Shown here in pieces: positions 12,433-24,555 of a stretch of 64,000 bases of DNA. The translations under genes were made by a program, and so were the position numbers. The notes below the pieces were generated by a model that did not search any database, had not been told where the DNA came from, and worked only from the letters and a program-made list of their open reading frames with translations. The stretch spans positions 74,815,495 through 74,879,494 of the forward strand of contig CP141127.1 of assembly GCA_035236585.1 (NCBI GenBank), in the 5' to 3' direction. The first letter of the stretch is position 1. Every line of letters begins with the position of its first letter. Source of the stretch: Warburgia ugandensis (taxonomy: Eukaryota; Streptophyta; Magnoliopsida; Canellales; Canellaceae).

Positions 12433-12840
12433 GAATATATTTCATTGACTGAGTTGTAAATATGTGATACAGTGGAAAGGTCTAGACAGAACTACTGTTG
12501 CACGTATCCTTCCATTTGTGCGTGCTTTGTTCTAGTCCAAGTTCTGCCCAGTGGCAGCTTCATCATCCACTTCATGGTTAGACTGCCAATTTCTTTCATG
12601 TGCAGAGAGGTGGGAACATTTTGGATTCACAAACGGGGATGCTTATGGAAGCACGTTGCAAAACTGGGATGCTTATTGCATTTTAAGATATAAATCTGAT
12701 TGCAAATAAACTTTTTTGTTTTTTTGATAAATAATTGTAAATTTACAGTTACATCATCTGGGGGCATTTTTGTTCTGACTTGTGGAAGAAACTTGCGGAT
12801 ATGCAAATATAATTGGGGTTTCTATTTCTGCAATAAAGAG
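12433..12840 (+). other. Probable OSB 3' UTR
   Basis: Sequence following the OSB stop at 12,430-12,432. AATAAA-type signals occur at about 12,705 and 12,831, so the transcript may end near either. No coding potential is seen. Confidence 0.45.
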
Positions 12841-14330
12841 CGCTAGTGCCAAATGATGACGTTGTGATTTCATCTTGTACAGCTGGGTTGATTTCTGTGA
12901 GCACTCACCAGCTTCGACAAATGTTCTTAGTACCCAGAAAAAGGGCAAAAAAAGAAGATGATATGCAGCTTCAAAACTAATAGGTTGTGAGTTGAAGTCC
13001 AGTTTGAAAAGGGGAATGCTGGGAGCAGAAAGATCTATCTTTATCATCGTAGATGTCCCACGTACAGTACCATGTTTAAGGCATTTATTTGGTTTCTTAT
13101 TATGAGATTTCTGGTCTCACATGGAAACAGGTTCTTGCTTTCTTAGTTAATGTCTCCACGCGTCCCTGTATTCAGCTATTGTGCTGGAGTCCTGATAGGC
13201 TTAGACGCTCTAAGCGTCCCAAGGAGTAGATGCTGCTCCAGAGCATTTCTCTTGAAGATTTGAGCCATTCATCATGTACAGTGCACAGAGATTGTGTAAT
13301 CTACAAGAAATTATCATATTTGGACAATCCTAGCAACTTGTTTTAAGTCTTTGAAAATTTATACCTATCCTAAGTCACGATGAATGGCTTAGATTTATAG
13401 ACCATAGTCACTATAACTGAGAAAAGGCAGCCCATCAGCAGTACACATGAGGGCGTCGAGAGTCATTTAATGAACGAGTTTGAATCATCAAGCTTTTTCG
13501 TTGCTGAAGTTACATGCGATATCTAGCATTCGCCGATCGGATCATTACCCATGTGCTTTCACAGATAGCAAAAACTCTCGTACACTAAGAGAGACACTGG
13601 CTTTTTAGCTATACGATTCCTAAATCCAAGGCATTCATCATATTGGGCCCATGTTAAGCCCACAAGAGGAATTCATTTTTGACTTTTCGACTTTTTACCC
13701 CTGCGAACTTTGACCTTTTCTATAAATGGATCCCATGCCGCAAGAACATATAACATAGTTAATTGTGTTTCTATTTGCAAAGTCTATATGGCCATTGATT
13801 GACCGTTATAAAATGACCATAATAACCATAATTGCACTTTTCAGATGAAAGCCACTATAAAATTGGGGATGCGCATCAAACCCAAAAGCACATTAAAACT
13901 CGGAGCACAACAAATATGAATAGTGAGTTAGATTGCATTTCAATATACAGATCAGAACTCGAAACTAAAATTGTAATTAAATTTCAGATTACAAACCATT
14001 TCTAGATCATGGATCTGACTCAAATTGTGCATCACCATGGGTTGCATATCAACTATTAGATTGCGCATTCGACGCGATTCCAAGTCTAAAAACCGTCAAT
14101 TACAAGGTGTAATATTATGCTAAAATCATATATAATAGGCATATCAATCAGGCTAAAGTCACATTGAGAGAGCATATATTCATTCTAAAAATCAAACACT
14201 AGCAGGCATACATTCATACTAAAAATTGATAATCATAGATATAATCAAGCTAAAGACCGATCATCAAATAACATTCCATTGAAAACTTAGTAATCCTAGA
14301 ATGACTTACCTATGATCAAAAAGTTCAAAA
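12841..14330. other. Intergenic, nothing recognised
   Basis: No gene, repeat family or RNA gene could be supported. Short open frames here lack codon structure and recognisable motifs. Confidence 0.5.
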
Positions 14331-14505
14331 GGGCAGCCTCGGTGCACGAAGCTCCTGCTTATGTGGGGTCTGGGGAAGGGGTGGATCACAAGGGCCTATA
14401 GTAGACAGCCTTACCTTGCATTTTGTAAGAGGCTGATTCCACGCCTTGAACTTGTAACATCAAGGTCACATGACGACAACTTTTGCCATTGCGCTAACTC
14501 CCCTT
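14331..14505 (-). mobile_element. Au-type SINE, copy 3
   Basis: Reverse-oriented Au-SINE from GGGCAGCCTCGG to ...GCGCTAACTCCCCTT on the + strand. The B box is altered (the + strand reads CTTGAACTTGTAACATC where the other copies read CTTGAACCCGTGACCTC), which would weaken a polymerase III promoter. No clear target duplication. Confidence 0.8.
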
Positions 14506-14717
14506 GGCACAACTGTTGAAATCTATTGATATGTCTAATTGAGAGTGGGAGATGTAGTTTGACAGACGTGATGTACCATAGATCTGTCTTTTGTCGCTGA
14601 TCGGTGAACAGTGCATAGGGAAGAACGTCCCAGGTCACACTATTTCAACCATAGATCGATGCACAAGGAGTTAAGAAGATCACAGCCGGTTCTCTATTTA
14701 TCTATCGTTTGCAAATC

Positions 14718-14720
<3 letters not shown>

Positions 14721-14775
<55 letters not shown>
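14721..14775. repeat. (GA)n microsatellite
   Basis: About 27 uninterrupted GA dinucleotides. It is one of five long GA/CT tracts in the window. Confidence 0.95.
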
Positions 14776-14779
<4 letters not shown>

Positions 14780-16600
14780 AAGTGGTTGGTTGTCGATTTA
14801 CGATCAAATCGAGGGAGAGTGCCAGTCAATTACAGATCAGGTATGTTGGTTGTGGATTGACGAGTATCATTTGAGAAAAGTCATCGAAAAACCTTGGACC
14901 AGTTGCTCCAACCATATATCTGTAACGAATTTAAGAGTGGGGTGATCTGGTTCACAGATTGATTCTTTTGGCTACAGTTACAGTGGTTTAATCAAGAAAT
15001 AGAGATTGAATTCTTACATATCTGGCTCTCAACAGCCAATTGGCGAGTGAAATTTGAGAGGAGCTTGAGTGAGAGAAGACATAAAATCTCAAATTCTAAG
15101 GATGAATAAAACCCAAAACAGGAAGAACCCACTTCTTTCAAGAGACTTTCTAAAGAGTTTCACAATCACCGTCACTGGAAAAGAAAATCAGATTAAAATT
15201 CCTTGCCTGAGAGGAAAATAAAAGTCGTCGGATGAGGATGTAATATTGAAATGGCCTGTAGTCACCATTACAGTCTTTTTCTGTCCAAATCTTGATGAAA
15301 ACCCAACCCAATCATCTCCGGGATGAGAATTGGAGATGGGTTGTCATCGGTCTGTCCTATAAACGTCGTTTAATGGCTGTTGTAGCTCTATCTCGACAAA
15401 AATACTAGTCGTTTCATGCATTCATTAGTACCAAGGATGAAACTCAGAGGGTTTATTACCTTGTGTAGCAAGCTTGTGGGGACTATGCAATCTTTTAGGA
15501 AGTACCTCTACTTCCTATCTAGTACTTTTGAGATAATTTAATGAAGGCAATCTAATCCATATCGCTTCAGAGCATTCCTACCAAGATCCTATAGAGAGGA
15601 TTGAGATACTCCACATGGTATGAACCCTTTTGTGGTCCTAAGCCACCCAATCATAGCATGAACAATCCATAGAACCTTCTCATTAGAAAATTCTCTGTCC
15701 TCCATGGGAAATAAAATTAAAGTGAATCTTTGAGAATTGAATATCGATTTCCATCATGTATGGTGTATGTTTGACTCTTCAGTGCACAAGTCATATGGTG
15801 CTACTATGAGTTACACTACGTTATATTGTAGTGAAAGAAAATATTGAAAAAAGTACTTATGGTGTTTTGGGTTTAATCATTACTTTGATCATTTGGAAAA
15901 GACCTATTCTATCCACTTAGAGAAAACCTAGATTAATTAGAGTTAAAACTAAAATTTCAATTCCTGTATATGAAATGGGTCCAACTCAAACAAATCCCTC
16001 CTATGTTGACACTACTAAAATTCAGGCCTTTTTAGTCGGCATAAAGAAAGTCAGTTAGTTTTAGAAAAATAACTTTAAAAATCATACTTAAAGAGATGGT
16101 TCGTCATGAACCAACTTTTTAAGTTTGGGGGAAACACTTTGTTTTTCTCAGGAATAGCTACCTGAAAGCTATTTGTACAAGTAGCTAATTGGATACTAGT
16201 GTATTTGCCCAATGCATCACTTTTGTTCATTGAACCAAACAATTAATCTAAGTGGGGTTGGCTTACTTCTTTGAAAAATAAACACTAATTCAACTGGGCG
16301 CACATGAATAGCCACAGAAATGCTCTATTTCATTAAGCCAAAAGATGTCATCACATTGATAGCTGCTTTACATACGTTAATTACAAAAAATGTTGTCAGC
16401 TCCTTCTCATGAACATAAAAAGTGTTAATTGCAATGCTTTACATTAAACAAAAAGGTCTCACTGCATGCAAATCTTGCTCCTCAACCACTTCCACACCTC
16501 TAGTTTGCACCATCTTGGGACTCTTTATAAAACTCCCACCATAACTAAATTGTCATCTTCATAGGATCCATGCCTACAAAAAACATATTCAAGCTATAGA
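14776..16600. other. Intergenic, nothing recognised
   Basis: Mixed-composition sequence with no open frame or family that I recognise on either strand. Confidence 0.5.
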
Positions 16601-16609
16601 AACTCCTAA

Positions 16610-16772
16610 ATTAAGCTACTTAAGCTAGATTAGGCTAAAAGACCACAAATGTAGAACACTGTTAAGATAATTTAGCCTGAGAACTCAAATGCAGTAGACT
16701 ATTAAGCTAGATTGAACTAATAAACCAAAATGTAGAACACTATTAAGCTAATTTACACTTAAAACCCAAATG
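16610..16772. repeat. Degenerate ~40-bp tandem repeat, left part
   Basis: Units of about 40 bp built on CAAATG(C/T)AG(T/A)A(G/C)ACTATTAAGCTA followed by a T-rich half and ending in AAACC. At least three units precede LINE copy 2. The array resumes after the LINE at 20,239-20,430, so the LINE inserted into an existing tandem repeat. Confidence 0.6.
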
Positions 16773-16839
16773 ACGGTCCCAAGCCCGGATGAAAAAGGAG
16801 GGTCCTGCGTTAGGTGCCAGCACGTAGGAGAGAAGTTGA

Positions 16840-17319
16840 ATATGATTTTGTTATTTCTTTCTTACAAATGAATATGCATTTGTATATTAGTTTGTGAGGA
16901 AGAAATGAAAATCATCTCCCTCTTTTTAAATATGGCAACCCTTGTGTCAGGTAGCCAGTCGGCAAGGGTGAAGCTGAAGATGGTTTTGCTATTTCTTTTT
17001 TGCTTGCAAATGAATGTATATTAGTTTGTAAGGAAGAAAGGAAAATCATCTTCAGCCTTTAAGAAATACGGCAACCCAAATATGACATGAAATGAAAACA
17101 GACATTCCCTCAAGCTAGGGTGTTCCCCATAAGCGACGAGCTGCATCGGATCCCGAGTGCGGTGAAAAATAGGCAAGGATTGCTAGGGCGTTCTCCTAGA
17201 AGCGACACGCTACATCAAATCTCGAGTGTAGTGAAAAATGGGCAAGGGCTGCTAGAGCGTCCCCTCGGAAGTGACGCGCTGCATTAGAACTCAGGTGCAG
17301 TGAAAAGTGGACATGGGTT
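16840..17319 (+). repeat. Internal repeats in the LINE 5' UTR
   Basis: Two nested repeat systems. First, a ~105-bp segment (from a TTTTG(T/C)TATTTCTTT core to GGCAACCC) occurs at about 16,845-16,945 and again at about 16,975-17,075. Second, three units of 68-69 bp start at 17,114, 17,182 and 17,251, each running from GCTAG(G/A)G to a GTGAAAA...GGCA end. Tandem 5' units in LINEs often carry the promoter; that role is inferred here. Confidence 0.8.
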
Positions 17320-20213
17320 CATACCATGGAGGTCAAGAAAGGCAATAGTGAATAGGGTATCACCAGAACATAAGATTCATATCGCCACATGGAATATAGG
17401 GACACTAACTAGCAAGAGTTTGGAGTTAGTAGACGCGATGAAACGTAGGGGAGTCAACATCGCTTGTATCCAAGAAACCAAGTGGAAAGGGGCTAAAGCA
17501 AGAGAAATAGATGGGTATAAATTATGGTACGTAGGAAAGGAAAATAACAAAATGGCGTATGAATAATAGTGGATAAGGAATTAAAGGAAAAAGTTGTGGA
17601 TGTTAAAAGAATTAGCGATAGAATTATAATAATAAAAATTGTTCTAGGAGCGCAGATTATAAATGTTATAAGTACATACGCACCACAAGTAGGGTTACAA
17701 GAGATAATTAAGAAACAGTTTTGGGAAGATATGGAGGGAGTCATGCAAGAAATTCCCAACACTGAGCAAATATTTATAGGTGCAGATTTAAACGGCCATG
17801 TAGGAAAAGATAAAGAAGGATATGATAGAATACATGGTGGATATGGTATAGGTGAACGAAATGAGATGAGGGAGAATATCTTCAATTTTGCTTTGTCATA
17901 TAACCTATCCATTGCAAATACACTCTTTAAGAAGAGGGATGAACATTTAATAACCTTTAAAAGTGGACTTCATAAAAGCTAAATAGACTTTTTTCTACTT
18001 AGGAATAATGAACAATCTACATGTAAGGATTGTAAGGTGATACCTAGTGAGAGTTTGACCTCACAACATAGGTTAATGGTTATGGATATCCATATCAAAA
18101 GATGGAGTAAAAGAATTAAACTTAATACACACTCAAAAACTAAGTGGTGGAACTTAAAAGGAGAGAAAATAATCTCCTTCAATAATAAGTTGATGGTAGA
18201 AGGAAAGTGGAACTATGAAACAGAAGTAAATACTATGTGGACTAATATGACTGAGTGCATTAAGAAAGTGGCAAAAGATGGCTTAGGAGTATCAAAAGGT
18301 AAAAGGGTATTAACAAAGGAAACATGGTGGTGGAGTGAAATAGTTCAAAGAGTTATTAAAGAAAAACGGATGTGTTTTAAAGCGTGACAGAAGATTAGAA
18401 ATAATTAAAACTATGAGCAATATAAGAATGCTAAAAATGTTACTAAGAGAATAGTAAGTGAGGCTAAACTTAAAGTATATGATGAGCTCTACAATAGACT
18501 AGGAACAAGAGAAAGTGAGAAAGATGCGTTTAAACTTGCAAAAGTAAGAGAACAGAAGGGTAATGACTTAGATCATGTTAGGTGTATTAAAAGTGCTGAT
18601 CAAAGGGTATTAGTCAAAGATGATGAGATCAAACAAATGTGGGAAACATACTTTCAAAAATTGTTAAATGACAATGGCCTTGAGAATATAGGGATTGAAA
18701 ATACTATAAATCAAAATAACATTGATATTATAGGTATGAACGTAGGATTAGAATACCTGAAGTAAAAGAGGCCTTGAAAAAGATGAAATCAGGACAGGCC
18801 ATGGGGTCTGATGGTATACCAATAGAGGTTTGGATGCATATGGGAGATATTGGGGTAGTTTGGTTGACCAAGTTGTTTAACAAGATTATAAAATCAAAGA
18901 AAATGCCTAATGAGTGGAGGAAAAGCTCTATTGTACCAATTTATAGGAATAAAGGAGACATACAGAGCTGCACTAATTATAGAGGGATCAAACTTATGAG
19001 CCACACTATGAAACTTTTTGAAAGAGTGATTGAGAAGAGGCTATGTCAAGAAACAAGTGTATCGGAGAATCAGTTTGGTTTCATACTTGGGAGGTCTACT
19101 ATGGAGGCTATTTTCTTACTAAGACAATTAGTAGAGAAATATAGGGAGAGGAGGAAAGACCTTCACACGATTTTTATCGATTTAGAGAAAGCTTATAATA
19201 GAGTCCCTAGAGAGTTAATATGGAGAGTATTGGGTGGTAAAGGGATTTCGCAAGGATATATAGACATAATTAAAGATATGTATAAGGGAGCGGTAACAAA
19301 TGTTAAGACTACTAGTGGTGTGACTGGTGATTTTTCTGTCATTATAGGATTGCACCAAGGATTGGCATTGAGTCCATACCTTTTCACGTTAGTTATGGAT
19401 GAGCTAACAAAACATCTGCACGAGGAGATTCCCTAGTGCATGTTATTTGCAGATGATATAGTCTTACTTGATGAGACAAGGGAGGGTGTAAACATAAAGC
19501 TAGAATTATAGAGAGAAGCATTAGAATCTGAAGAATTTAAAATTAGTTGAACTAAGATAGAATATATGGAATGTAATTTTAGCAAGGAGAGTAGGAGTAG
19601 AACACCAGTCAAGATTGATAACCAAGAAGTCGCCGTTAAAGACCACTTTCGGTACTTATGATTAATAATTCATGAGAGTGAAGAGATTGAGAGGGAGGTT
19701 ATTCAGAGAATTCAAACGGGTTGGAACAAATGGAGATGTGCATCTGGAGTTTTGTGTGATCGACAGGTGCCACTCAAACTAAAAGGAAAATTCTATAGGA
19801 TGGCCATAACGCTGGTCATGCTCTATGGATCAGAATGTTGGGCAGTTAAGGAACATCATACTCATAGGATGAGCGTCGCAGAAATGAGGATGTTGAGATG
19901 GATGAGTGGTAAGACAAGAAAAGATAGAATTTGAAATGAAAATATTCGAGGAAATTTAGGGATAGCACCAGTAGGTAATAAGATGAGGGAGACTAGACTT
20001 AGATGGTTTGGACATGTTCAAAGGATATCAACAATGGCACCGGTTAGAAGAAGTGAGGTAATACAAGTATAAAGTTTTCAAAGAGCAAGGGGAAGGCCCA
20101 AAAGAACATAGATATAAGTGGTGAGGAAAGATTTAAAAACTTTGGGACTAAATGAAGACATGGTATTTAATAGAGTGGAATGGAGGAATAAGATTCATGT
20201 GGCCGACCCCTAA
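17300..20213 (+). pseudogene. RTE LINE endonuclease-reverse transcriptase, broken
   Basis: An apurinic-type endonuclease (TWNIGTL, IQETKW, FIGADLNGHVG, RDEHLITFKS) nicks the target. A reverse transcriptase ([27 protein letters not shown] at about 19,450) and the RTE C-terminus follow. Defects visible: a frameshift plus GGA-to-TGA change near 17,555; TAA at 17,980-17,982 where copy 1 has CAA; TGA at 18,385-18,387, shared with copy 1; a one-base deletion near 18,722; TAG at 19,435-19,437 replacing Trp just before the FADD motif; and several more downstream. The element was mobilised before, or in spite of, some of these. Confidence 0.9.
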
Positions 20214-20238
20214 TTGGGATAAGGTCTTGATGATGATG

Positions 20239-20430
20239 ACACTTAAAACCCAAATGCAGTAGACTATTAAACTACTTAGATAGAAAAACCCAAATTCAAA
20301 TGCAGAAGCATTAAAATCTTGCATGTAGTAGACTGAGCTAAATCAAACAAAAAAACCCAAATGCAAAAGATAATAAGCTAATTTAGACTTAAACACCCAA
20401 ATTAAATCCCAATTTAAGCTAATTCATGTT
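20239..20430. repeat. Degenerate ~40-bp tandem repeat, right part
   Basis: Continuation of the array interrupted by the LINE. Units again run AACCCAAATGCAGTAGACTATTAA... and fade out near 20,430 where CCCAATTTAAGCTAATTC is the last recognisable piece. Confidence 0.55.
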
Positions 20431-21070
20431 ATATTAAACAAAAGCAACCTAAATTGTAGCAGAAAAAGCTAAACAAACCTGACATCTAGAGCAATAAAAC
20501 AAGCTTGTCAACTTAGAATCCTAAAAAAGTTATAGATATTCCTTAATTGTTTCCCAAAATTTAAAAGAAAAAAGAAAAAAGCCTTAAATAAATGCCAACT
20601 CCCTACATACATCTATTAATATTCCCATAACTTAAACAAAATATCAAATCCTAAGTTGAAATAGGGAAAATGACATACCTAAAGCGAACCACTTTGTATG
20701 TACACGAAAATCCTCCAAATTCTTATTTGCAGCTACAAAAAGAAAAGCCCTATGGTTGTAGTGGTCGCCAGAAGATGTGGGAAGAATGCTTGTAGTGGTC
20801 ATTGAATGATAGTTCAAGCTAGGTCAACAAGTTTTACTTTCAAGTTTTACGGGGGTGTGATTTTTACTTTTTGTTTTCTTTTATTCAAACAAAATTACGG
20901 GAAAAATTAATATTAATAAATAAAAGATTATGGGCCACAAATGCCAATTCTGTTAGTCTTTTTAACGGCAGTGTGATGGGAGGAGGCTAATTGATGAAAA
21001 TTTTGAAGTTATGATATCATTTTTTACAGAAAAAAGGAAGTGTCAAACTGATTGGATGTGCTAGTTTGAG
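20431..21070. other. Intergenic, nothing recognised
   Basis: AT-rich sequence without a supported gene, RNA or repeat. Confidence 0.5.
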
Positions 21071-21084
21071 CATGCATATATATA

Positions 21085-21260
21085 AAGGGCAGCCCCAGTG
21101 CAGGTAGATCCCGCGTATGCACGGTCCTCGAAAGGGAAAGACCATAAGGGTCTATAGTACGCAACCTTATCTTGCATTTTGTAGGAGGCTATTTCCACGC
21201 CTTGAATCCGTGACCTCAAGGTTAAACGACAACAACTCTACCGTTACGCAAGGGGGTGCG
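21085..21260 (-). mobile_element. Au-type SINE, copy 4
   Basis: Reverse-oriented Au-SINE beginning GGGCAGCCCC on the + strand. It has several substitutions and a degraded 5' end (GTTACGCAAGGGGG). Flanking repeats CATGCATATATATA (21,071-21,084) and CATACATATATGTA (21,261-21,274) match at 12 of 14 positions and fit an aged target duplication. Confidence 0.8.
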
Positions 21261-21274
21261 CATACATATATGTA

Positions 21275-22745
21275 TATATAAACTTGAACATTAAGAAAGT
21301 AAAAGAAACTATTTCATTATTATACATCCTACTAGTAGAGCTCTTTACACAACTAGTTAACATTTTCAAATCCCCATTACACTCCCTGTTTTAACCCTAT
21401 CACCAAAAACTATAAAATCCTAATTAATACATACTTCCAATCATCAAATCCGTTTCTGGAGTTTACAATGACACTTTGTGCCTGTATTGACTTTGATGTT
21501 AGTACTCATCACCGTGCAGCATCATTGAGTTCTAATATCGTCTTTACAATCTCATTATGAATAATATAATATTATAGTAACAAGCAAGTGTCGTCAAGAT
21601 CCATCTTTATCGAGTTATTTACCCTCTGATGTAATGTTTGTCGTCATGGTGGTCATCTCCATTAATATATTGTTCACGCACATTGTTTCCTTGGAGTGGA
21701 TCTCCTCTTCTTCTTCCCTATACATTTTGGAACCTATTCTGATTCTGTTTTCAACTTTATTACTCTGTACTCTTTGATGATTGAATTATATTCTTCCTGT
21801 TTGGCTATCATTTTTCTGAACTCGGCAGTTTCATTAAATGCTAGATATTACACTGAAAATCACGTTCTCTGTTGAAGATCACGTTTCTGTTTTCTTTTTT
21901 TGCAGCCTTGATTTTTTTGGAGCTCTGAGGTCCCGAACTTATGACCAAAAAGTTATTCGTAGTTTAATTGTTACTAGGAGATTGTCTGAGTTCGAAAAGT
22001 TGATCACAATTTAATTGCCATTAGGAGATTCTCTGGGTCTCTAATAATATAATGTTGATCCCAGTTCTTTGGGCTTTTCAGGCCACTGCCACTTTGAGTT
22101 GCATATGCACCGTGGCAATCTTTTATTACTTATTATTCAAGGTTTTTTTTTGGTATCTATTGACCCATTTAAGTTACCTTTTTACTGTTTTTGGAATGTT
22201 TATGAATTTAAATATCAAATCACTGCGGATGTATCAGTGTCAAAGCTTACTGGTGTTCACTACTGCTGATTAATGTCCAAGTTCCACAGCCTTCTAAATG
22301 AACCTGGTGGTTCTATTGCTGATAAATGTTATCTACTACTGTTTAGTATTTTTTCCGATGTCTAACAACATATGTCATTTCTTCGTTTTGTCTGATGAGT
22401 TTAAAGGGAATTCTACTGCCTCAGACATATAATTAGATTATCAAGGTTGGCTTAATGTTGCTTTTTTTACCCTTTTCTGAAAGGTTTATCCTTGACTTCA
22501 TTGCCTTTGTATTTTAGCATGGTAAATGTGTAGCAAAGGTGGAAGTTTGGGTGATTTGACATGTTTCTCGGTCAACATACACTAGTCAGAAATGCTTCTG
22601 GTCGGATTTCATTTAAAAAATGATGTGTTCTACCTTCTACTTTGTGGCATTTTTCCAATCATGGGTGGACAGAACCATCACAGTTGGTGATGGCATTGTT
22701 AGATAGTTGTTTTCCAAAATCTGATAAATTATTTCTTGTGGCAGG
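21275..22745. other. Intergenic, nothing recognised
   Basis: T-rich sequence. No conserved protein or repeat family was recognised on either strand. Confidence 0.45.
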
Positions 22746-22813
22746 TAAGAGACATTGGTGGCAATGAAATTTTGGTGAGAAACTTCTCTAGGGCAGAAAG
22801 AATTCCCCCAAAG
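22746..22813 (+). other. Exon-like segment, unidentified
   Basis: An open segment lies between a good acceptor (TTCTTGTGGCAG) and a donor-like AAAG|GTAGTA. It reads VRDIGGNEILVRNFSRAERI followed by PPK. I do not recognise the family. Further patches downstream (about 23,040 and 23,229) also follow CAG acceptors but could not be joined into a convincing gene. This may be a pseudogene fragment or chance. Confidence 0.2.
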
Positions 22814-23709
22814 GTAGTATGTGCAAGTAAGTTTAGATATCTATGAAGTATGCATGGTATATGTACTCGTCTTTTCTCACAGTATATTCTTTAACTGGCT
22901 TGCTAATCTGAAAAGTTTTAAATTTGTCAGTCATTTACTTGAGTCATGAGAAGTAGAGGTTCCAAAGGGCTACATGAAAAATATAGACGATTAGAAAGGC
23001 TCCATCCTCTGATTGCCAACTGGATTTTACCTTGCAGCTATGAAGGGTTTATCCCGAAATTTTCACATGCCTGAAGCAGGCTGTTGTCTCAAATGTATAT
23101 ACCATTCTGTAATCTTCGCAATGCCTTAATCTTTACTTATTAGTATTTTTTGCCTAACCAAAGTAAAGGACAATCTGGTGAATAAATGTAAACAGAAACT
23201 TTGAATACACAAAATGTCATATTGCAGCCGGATCGTGTAAAGCTGCCACTAGTCTTGATTTCTTACATCTTCCTATGCGGAGCAACTACGAAGCTATTTC
23301 AATATCTAAATTCGTGGAGGTCGATTTCAGAGAAATTTTCTATTTCACCTTGCAACAGTATGTTACGTTATGGTGATTGTATGCTTGCAGTCTCTAAGTA
23401 TGATGGTCAGATCATGGATTTTCCAGGTGAACAAAATGGGAACTTCTTTACTTCGTCCATTTTTATGCCCCTTTTTTCTGTCGATTTTTGTCACCAAAAC
23501 CATCTTCTAGGGAGTAGCTGTCACGATCAAGATCCCAGTTGGCGAGATAAGTTGCTTGTTTTGGAAGGAAAAAATTAACTATTTTAGAAGTTGTCAGAGT
23601 TTTACGCTCTTCAGAATATAATCCATTAAGAAGTAAACAGTACAAATGTATAATGGGTTTCAACAGATTTTGACCTTCTCAGTCAATCCTATCTTTTCCC
23701 TTTATCTAT

Positions 23710-23877
23710 CAAATATTTTGGGAATGAAAATGGAAAAACATTAACGTTATAAGGGGTTGCTGTATATATGCGCTCTCGTCTTAGTCCGAGTGCAAATATT
23801 TTGGGAATGAAAATGGAAAAACATTAATGTTATAAGTGGTTGCTGTATATATGCACTGTCGTCTTAGTCCGAGTGCT
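23710..23877. repeat. Two-copy 83-bp tandem duplication
   Basis: The segment from CAAATATTTTGGGAATG to TTAGTCCGAGTG occurs at 23,710 and again at 23,793 with only a few substitutions. No coding content. Confidence 0.9.
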
Positions 23878-24184
23878 TGCGTTCAATTTGGAGACTGCGG
23901 TTCAAATGGCTTTCGGATGTTTTCAACTGTGGAATTAACTTCTACTGGAAATCATTTACCAAGGTTTCATAGCTGAAAACTGGTTTGCTTCCTTCTGTCG
24001 AGTTAGTAACAGAGAGATACATGTGGGGCTCTCCAAGACATATGGCCAATGGCTCCATTGCATTGACATCATATAATAAAGGACAGTAAGGGAGTCCAAG
24101 CAGTCGACTGGCTGTCGGTAATCGCTTGGATGTATCTTTTCAGCATCGGAAATCAATCGTTCCTGTACTCTTTTCTTCATTTTT

Positions 24185-24290
24185 CTTGAATGGTGGACAC
24201 ATGCGCACTCAAGCAAACCCACACTTGAGTTTTGAACTCATGACCTTCACCGTTGACTCCTCTTGTGCCACCGCACCACACTCACCCACC
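24185..24290 (-). repeat. Possible tRNA-derived SINE remnant
   Basis: On the - strand an A-box-like TGGCACAAGAGGAGTC is followed by a B-box-like GGTCATGAGTTCAAAACTC. Spacing fits a tRNA-derived promoter. It is not an Au-SINE and not an intact tRNA. Confidence 0.4.
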
Positions 24291-24378
24291 CTAACCTAAT
24301 CATAGACTCAGCCCAATGAATGGTGCCACTTAAACTCAACGACTCTCTTTCGTACCTGAAAATTTAAAAAAATCTCCA

Positions 24379-24555
24379 GAAGGGAAGCCTTGACGCAATG
24401 ATAGAGTTGTCGTTGTGTGACCTTAAGGTCACAGGTTCAAGGTGTAGAAACAGCCTCTTGCAAAATACAATATAAGACTGTATACTATTGACCCTTGTAG
24501 TCTGCCCCTTTCCCAGACCCTGCATACGTGGGAGCTTCATGCACCAAGGCTGCCC
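24379..24555 (+). mobile_element. Au-type SINE, copy 5
   Basis: Forward-oriented Au-SINE from AAGGGAAGCCTTGACGC to CCAAGGCTGCCCC. A and B boxes are present with C-to-T type changes (GGTCACAGGTTCAAGG). It lies just beyond the 3' end of the villin gene. No clear target duplication. Confidence 0.82.

Larger units (their letters stand above)
16773..20238 (+). mobile_element. Full-length RTE-clade LINE, copy 2, with 18-bp TSD
   Basis: A complete 3,466-bp non-LTR element. The target duplication ACACTTAAAACCCAAATG is exact at 16,755-16,772 and 20,239-20,256. The 5' end starts CGGTCCCAAGCCCGGATG (one base of overlap with the duplication is possible). A repeat-rich 5' UTR is followed by endonuclease and reverse transcriptase coding sequence, a 3' UTR of only about 25 nt, and the TTGATGATGATG tail. 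The coding part is broken. It carried enough sequence to be called full length, unlike the copies at 429-2,709 and 34,239-35,236. Confidence 0.92.

Noticed and set aside
16800-20240. Host endonuclease/phosphatase-like gene
   Set aside because: The endonuclease domain belongs to the LINE: it is followed by reverse transcriptase, a GATGAT tail and an exact target duplication.
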